Assembly: GCA_049522565.1 (NCBI GenBank)
Contig: JBEKNT010000074.1
Span: forward strand, 1 to 20,396
DNA from: JASHVB01 sp049522565
GTDB taxonomy: Bacteria > Pseudomonadota > Alphaproteobacteria > Acetobacterales > Acetobacteraceae
Length of the DNA stretch: 20,396 nt
Direction: 5' to 3'
In this document: piece by piece, positions 16,859 to 20,396 of the stretch
Numbering within the stretch: the stretch's first letter is position 1
Layout: every line of letters starts with the position of its first letter
Position numbers and translations under genes: made by a program
Notes under the pieces: generated by a model
What the model saw: the letters and a program-made list of their open reading frames with translations, nothing else
Told to the model about the DNA's origin: nothing
Databases searched by the model: none

Positions 16859-17635
16859 TCATGCGGCGATCGACTGAATCACCCAGCCGTCGCCGGGGCG
16901 TGGGAGCGGACGTTGCCGTTTCCTCCCCCGCCACACCACGTTGCCGTCGAGGTCGACGGCCCAGGTGTCACCCACGCCGAGAACCCTCAGCCCATCATGC
17001 GCCCGGGCGTGCGAGGTGATGTGGTGATGGCCGTGCACGATCAGCCGCGCGCCCATCGCGCGGGCAAGGTCGTCCAGTACGCTGACGCCCTCCGGGTGGC
17101 TGGACGGCGCTTCGTGGGTGACCAGGACGTCGGCTTGTTGTAACGCAAGCGCATCTATATCTTCCGGCCAGATCGCGGTCGTGGTCAGAAAGTGCGTGAA
17201 CGCCGCCGCTTGCAGAGGGTCAAGGTCAGGGCGACTGACTGCGAGATCGGCGGCAAGTTGTTCACGCCGATGCAGTCTGGGTGGTGCATTGGCCGGCCAG
17301 ACATGGGGCAGAAACGCTCCGCCGAGTCCGGCGACCCGGACGTCGGCGATTTCGACGACACGGGTGTGCAAGGCACCTACCGACGTCAGCGGATTACGCT
17401 CAGGCTCGGCGAGATTGGCCCACATCTCGGGGCCGGTATCGTAGTCGTGATTGCCGTGGATCCAGTACACCCCAACGCCGCGGTCCAGCAACGGCGCGGC
17501 CAATCGATCCAGCGGTTGCTCGCACTCGATGTCGCCGAGCAATACGGCTGCGTGAGGAGGGGTCGGCAGAGTGGCGAGACCGGCTTCGACGTCTTGCCAG
17601 TTTTGGTGAATGTCGCCAATGAAAACGAGACTCAT
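16859..17635 (-). CDS. Calcineurin-like metallophosphoesterase
   Basis: A 258-residue protein with all five metal-binding blocks of the family: GDIH (7-10), GDIE (34-37), GNHD (61-64), VTHEAP (His174) and HGHHH (201-205). It should therefore be a two-metal phosphoesterase; the substrate is unknown. There is no signal peptide, so it is probably cytoplasmic. I chose the ATG at 17633-17635 (MSLVFIGDIH) because the first metal motif sits a few residues from the start in this family and GGAA lies 4 nt upstream. An ATG at 17663-17665 would add ten residues (MRPSSADRNR) but lacks a nearby Shine-Dalgarno. It is 235 bp downstream of the oxidoreductase gene with a palindrome between, so it may not belong to that operon. 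Confidence 0.88.
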   Translation of the reverse strand: MSLVFIGDIHQNWQDVEAGLATLPTPPHAAVLLGDIECEQPLDRLAAPLLDRGVGVYWIHGNHDYDTGPEMWANLAEPERNPLTSVGALHTRVVEIADVRVAGLGGAFLPHVWPANAPPRLHRREQLAADLAVSRPDLDPLQAAAFTHFLTTTAIWPEDIDALALQQADVLVTHEAPSSHPEGVSVLDDLARAMGARLIVHGHHHITSHARAHDGLRVLGVGDTWAVDLDGNVVWRGRKRQRPLPRPGDGWVIQSIAA

Positions 17636-17741
17636 GCGGTTCCGATCTGCGCTGGAAGGTCGCATTTAGAGAAACATAGTCCTGGAAAGCAAGCTGGCGG
17701 CTGACGCGAATCGTGAGGCGCCGGGCATACCAGACCCGATC

Positions 17742-17832
17742 AATGCGAGGACCGTAGGGACGCAGCCATTCCCCGCCTGGTAAGCCGCCGCTCGTCAGGC
17801 GGGAATGGCTGCGTCGCTGCGCTCCTCGCAAT
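17742..17832. repeat. Imperfect long palindrome (interspersed repeat type)
   Basis: The left arm (17742-17779) and right arm (17796-17832) pair over ~37 bp with four mismatches and one extra base, around a 16-nt loop. The inner part, CGCAGCCATTCCC against GGGAATGGCTGCG, is perfect. The outer ends read TGCGAGGA and TCCTCGCA. The pattern 'attgcgaggagcg-agcgacg' is typical of extragenic palindromes scattered in many alphaproteobacterial genomes; that link is from memory. It lies just past the oxidoreductase stop and could form a strong hairpin that ends or stabilises the transcript. Confidence 0.7.
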
Positions 17833-17870
17833 GCCAGCAGTGTCGATGATGTCAGCAACCGCCGAAGGCT

Positions 17871-19034
17871 CTAGGCCGAAAGCCCGTTCTGAAACGTCGA
17901 GGGTACGCCTTCGAATCCCGACTTGGCCCGCTTGCCCAGCCAATGGGCATAGTTCGGCGGCACCGAACGGAAGTCGGGATCCGCACCGAGCTTCTGCGCC
18001 GCATCCATCGCCCAGTTCGGATTGTACAGCAGCTCGCGCGCCAGGGCGATCAGGTCGGCATTGCCGTCGCGCAGGATCGCCTCGGCCTGGTCCGCGTGCA
18101 CGATATGGCCAACCGCCATCGTCATGATCCCCGCTTCCGCGCGGATCTTCGCAGCGTACGGCACTTGGTAGCCGTATTTCTTCGCCCGCACGGAGTCCAT
18201 CGGTGAACGCTCCAAGATACCGCCGGAGCTGCAATCGATGACGTCGACCCCCTTGGTTCTCAACTCGCGTGCCAGCGCGACGCTTTGTTCCGGGCCCCAG
18301 CCGGCGTCGTCTTCGCAGGACAGCCGCATGAACAGCGGTTTTTCTTCCGGCCAGTTGGCGCGCACACATTCCGCCACTTCCAGCGCAAACCGCATCCGGT
18401 TGGCGTCCGAGCCGCCGTACTCGTCGTTGCGCCGGTTCGCCACGGGCGAGAGGAACTGGTGCACCAGGTAGCCGTGCGCGCCGTGGATTTCCAACACCTC
18501 GAAGCCGGCGCGATGCGCGCGTGACGCGGCTTCGCCCCAGTGCTGCACAACGCCGGGAACCTCGGCACGGGTGAACGCGCGCGGCGTGGGCAGCCGATCG
18601 CTGTGCGGTACCGCGCTCGGTGCGACCAGTTCCCAGCCTTCCCAGTCGAACATCTCGGGGTGGTCAGGCGTCAGTGGCTGCTGGCCCTCCCACGGCCGGG
18701 TCAGCCGCGCCTTGCGGCCGGAATGGCCGAGCTGAATCGCGGGTACCGCGCCATGCGCCTTGATGAACCGCACGCAGCGCGCCAGGCCGGGGATGAACGC
18801 GTCGTTCCAAAGGCCGAGGTCGCCGACCGTGCCGCAGCCGCGTCGCTCCACTTTGGTAGACTCCATCATCACCAGGCCGCAACCGCCGACGGCGAAGCGG
18901 CCGGCATTCACCAGGTGCCAGTCGGTCGCGAAGCCTTCCTGCGCCGCGTACTGGTGCATCGGGGCGAGAACGACGCGATTCTTCAGCGTCACGCTACGCA
19001 ATGAAAGCGGCGAAAACAGCATCGGTGCGGTCAA
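17871..19034 (-). CDS. NADH:flavin oxidoreductase, Old Yellow Enzyme family (YqjM-like)
   Basis: A 387-residue FMN-dependent TIM-barrel reductase, likely an ene-reductase using NAD(P)H. It aligns well with Bacillus YqjM: LKNRVVLAPM (17-26), the flavin-binding Gln101 in IQLGHSGRKA, the substrate-binding pair His184/His187 in EIHGAHGYLVHQFLSP, DEYGG (204-208), Arg237 in FMRLS, DCSSGG (267-272) and ARELLYNPNW (332-341). The position of YqjM Cys26, which tunes flavin potential, is His27 here (PMHQY), while the nearby Tyr is kept. The start is TTG at 19032-19034, supported by AGGAGA 6 nt upstream; an ATG at residue 5 has no suitable site. It lies 39 bp after the ABC ATPase gene, so co-transcription is likely. 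The physiological substrate is not evident. Confidence 0.92.
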   Translation of the reverse strand: MTAPMLFSPLSLRSVTLKNRVVLAPMHQYAAQEGFATDWHLVNAGRFAVGGCGLVMMESTKVERRGCGTVGDLGLWNDAFIPGLARCVRFIKAHGAVPAIQLGHSGRKARLTRPWEGQQPLTPDHPEMFDWEGWELVAPSAVPHSDRLPTPRAFTRAEVPGVVQHWGEAASRAHRAGFEVLEIHGAHGYLVHQFLSPVANRRNDEYGGSDANRMRFALEVAECVRANWPEEKPLFMRLSCEDDAGWGPEQSVALARELRTKGVDVIDCSSGGILERSPMDSVRAKKYGYQVPYAAKIRAEAGIMTMAVGHIVHADQAEAILRDGNADLIALARELLYNPNWAMDAAQKLGADPDFRSVPPNYAHWLGKRAKSGFEGVPSTFQNGLSA

Positions 19035-19040
19035 CCGTCG

Positions 19041-19046
19041 TCTCCT
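19041..19046 (-). promoter_or_regulatory. Shine-Dalgarno AGGAGA deciding a TTG start
   Basis: AGGAGA ends 6 nt before the TTG at 19034 and 18 nt before the ATG at 19024, so it favours the TTG as start of the oxidoreductase. Confidence 0.7.
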
Positions 19047-19073
19047 GTTGGTTCGCTGCGCACAGCCTGTTCG

Positions 19074-20183
19074 TCAGGCCCATGCACCGGGTTCTGCTTC
19101 GGCAGGCGCGTGCTCTGCGCCGAGAACGATGCCATCCTGCGCCGCGAACGAGACCACCACGCGGGTTTCTTCCTCGATCTGCACAGGCGAGAACACGCGC
19201 AGCAGGGTGGGCCCCACCGCCACGGCGTATTCGAAATGACCGCCAAGGAACAGGCGCTGCAACACCGTGCCGCGTAACCGGTTCGGCGCGGTACCGTTGC
19301 CGGTGTCGACTTCGATAACCAGCCGGTCTGGCCGCACCATCACGCGGCCAGGCCCGGGCACGGCGACGCGCCCATGCGCATGAATCGACGTGCCATCAAG
19401 CGCAACGCAACGAAAATCGTCCGCATCTGCCCGTTGGATCTCCACGTCGAAGAAATTCGCGGCACCCACCACGTCGGCGACGAAGGCATCCTGCGGGTCG
19501 CCGTAAATCTCCTGCGGCGTGCCCGCCTGGTGGATGCGGCCCTCGCCCATCACCAGGATGCGGTCCGACAGCGACAGCGCCTCGCCCTGGTCATGCGTCA
19601 CATACACCGTCGCAACATGCAAGTCGCGTTGCAGGCGGCGGATTTCAGCGCGGGTGCGATCGCGCAGCTTGGCATCGAGGTTGGACAGCGGTTCGTCGAA
19701 CAGCAGCGCGGCCGGCGAGTGCACGATGGCGCGCGCCACCGCGACGCGTTGCTGCTGGCCGCCGGAAAGCTGCTGCGACGAACGGTCGCGGAAACTCGCC
19801 AACCCCACCATCTCCAACGCACGGGTCACCCGGCTTTCCACCTCGGCGCGCGGGCGGTGGCGGACATGCAACGGAAAGGCGACGTTCTGGAACACCGACA
19901 GATGCGGCCAGATGGCATAGGACTGAAACACCATGCCGATACTGCGGTGGTACGGCTCCACCATGATGCCGCGCGCCGCATCGAAGACGATCTCGCCGTC
20001 GATCTCGATGTGGCCCTCTTCCGGGGTTTCCAGTCCGGCGATGCAGCGCAGCGTGGTGGTCTTGCCGCAGCCGCTGGGCCCGAGCAGGGACACCAGTTCG
20101 CCGTGCGCGATCTCGAAGCTGACATGGTCGATGATGGTGCGGTCGCCGAACCGCTTCACCAGATTCTGCACCTTGATGCCCAA
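19074..20183 (-). CDS. ABC transporter ATP-binding protein (PotA/FbpC/CysA type, TOBE domain)
   Basis: A 369-residue ATPase of an importer. Walker A GPSGCGKT (35-42), Q-loop Gln87 in VFQSYAIWPH, signature LSGGQ (139-143), Walker B LLFDEP (160-165), the D-loop NLDA and switch His197 in VTHDQ are all intact. The C-terminal ~130 residues carry a TOBE-like domain, with MVRPDRLVIE and the strand FLGGHFEYAV. This layout is shared by importers of polyamines, ferric iron, sulfate and sugars; the flanking permease points to the FbpB/PotB-like group, but the substrate cannot be named. The start is TTG at 20181-20183, with a full AGGAGG 5 nt upstream. The preceding permease stop overlaps that site, implying translational coupling. 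Confidence 0.93.
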   Translation of the reverse strand: MGIKVQNLVKRFGDRTIIDHVSFEIAHGELVSLLGPSGCGKTTTLRCIAGLETPEEGHIEIDGEIVFDAARGIMVEPYHRSIGMVFQSYAIWPHLSVFQNVAFPLHVRHRPRAEVESRVTRALEMVGLASFRDRSSQQLSGGQQQRVAVARAIVHSPAALLFDEPLSNLDAKLRDRTRAEIRRLQRDLHVATVYVTHDQGEALSLSDRILVMGEGRIHQAGTPQEIYGDPQDAFVADVVGAANFFDVEIQRADADDFRCVALDGTSIHAHGRVAVPGPGRVMVRPDRLVIEVDTGNGTAPNRLRGTVLQRLFLGGHFEYAVAVGPTLLRVFSPVQIEEETRVVVSFAAQDGIVLGAEHAPAEAEPGAWA

Positions 20184-20188
20184 AACTG

Positions 20189-20194
20189 CCTCCT
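20189..20194 (-). promoter_or_regulatory. Shine-Dalgarno AGGAGG overlapping the permease stop
   Basis: AGGAGG lies 5 nt before the TTG start of the ATPase and overlaps the TAG stop (20193-20195) of the permease. Ribosomes ending the permease would thus release right at the ATPase start. Confidence 0.8.
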
Positions 20195-20396
20195 ACAGGC
20201 GCAGCGGCGCGCGCATCACCGCGACCATCAGTGCCACGGTGATCACGCTGGTGATGATGGAAAGCGCGCTGGCCACGCCCCAGTTGGCGTTCTCGAAGAA
20301 CGCCCAGATGGAGATCGACAGCACCTGCGTGCTGGAGGTGTAGATCAGCGCCGCTGCGGCGATTTCGCGGAAATAGGCGATGAACAACAGGAAATA
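20193..20396 (-). CDS. ABC transporter permease, C-terminal end (partial)
   Basis: Only the last 67 residues are in the window; the start lies beyond the right edge. They include an EIAAAALIYTSS loop, then VLSISIWAFFENANWGVASA and a final hydrophobic helix (LSIITSVITVALMVAVM) ending in RAPLRL. The loop 'S-T-x-VLSI-IW-F-EN-NWG-ASAL' resembles the C-terminus of FbpB-type binding-protein-dependent permeases of iron and related substrates, an inner-membrane component working with the ATPase that follows after 9 bp. Confidence 0.8.
   Translation of the reverse strand, partial: YFLLFIAYFREIAAAALIYTSSTQVLSISIWAFFENANWGVASALSIITSVITVALMVAVMRAPLRL

Noticed and set aside
16671..16934. Minus-strand frame of 87 codons between the NRDE and phosphoesterase genes
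   Set aside because: It overlaps the phosphoesterase C-terminus in another register and shows no family features.
17740..18369. Minus-strand frame of 209 codons inside the oxidoreductase gene
   Set aside because: Arg-rich off-frame shadow of the clearly recognised Old Yellow Enzyme homologue; it also runs through the palindrome.

Overview
The window is GC-rich, and every gene that can be supported lies on the minus strand. Codon use, short operon spacing, TTG starts backed by strong Shine-Dalgarno sites and an interspersed palindrome of a kind common in Alphaproteobacteria suggest a high-GC alphaproteobacterium. Acetobacteraceae or a relative is a guess; nothing in the window fixes the taxon.

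The left three quarters (1-14973) is one uninterrupted minus-strand reading frame. It starts at an ATG at 14971-14973 and is still open at the left edge, so at least 4,991 codons are present and the C-terminus is missing. It encodes a giant surface or secreted protein of the adhesin type. In coding order it has: a ~725-residue N-terminal region without a Sec signal and with a Gly/Ser linker; a W-x13-W motif that opens a very long beta-strand-repeat (solenoid-like) region; a hinge module; eleven tandem ~119-residue Ig-like units; and a second W-x13-W motif that opens a second solenoid at the window edge. I saw no cysteine in the stretches I translated, and there is no N-terminal signal peptide. 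This fits type I secretion through a C-terminal signal outside the window, but that is inference.

Upstream of the giant gene (14974-15926) is a relatively AT-rich stretch with a 9-bp direct repeat, one doubtful 128-codon ORF and, next to the following gene, a pair of hairpins. The right part carries ordinary metabolic genes: an NRDE/TANGO2-family protein (15927-16664), a calcineurin-like metallophosphoesterase (16859-17635), and an apparent operon read right to left. That operon holds the end of an ABC permease (20193-20396), its ATPase (19074-20183) and an Old Yellow Enzyme-family oxidoreductase (17871-19034). The permease stop overlaps the ATPase Shine-Dalgarno, and the ATPase and oxidoreductase are 39 bp apart. 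A ~90-bp imperfect palindrome sits between the oxidoreductase and the phosphoesterase.

The points most worth a second look are the internal architecture of the giant protein (two repeat classes, a higher-order pattern in the solenoid, duplicated module-opening motifs) and a Cys-to-His change at a redox-tuning position in the Old Yellow Enzyme homologue.
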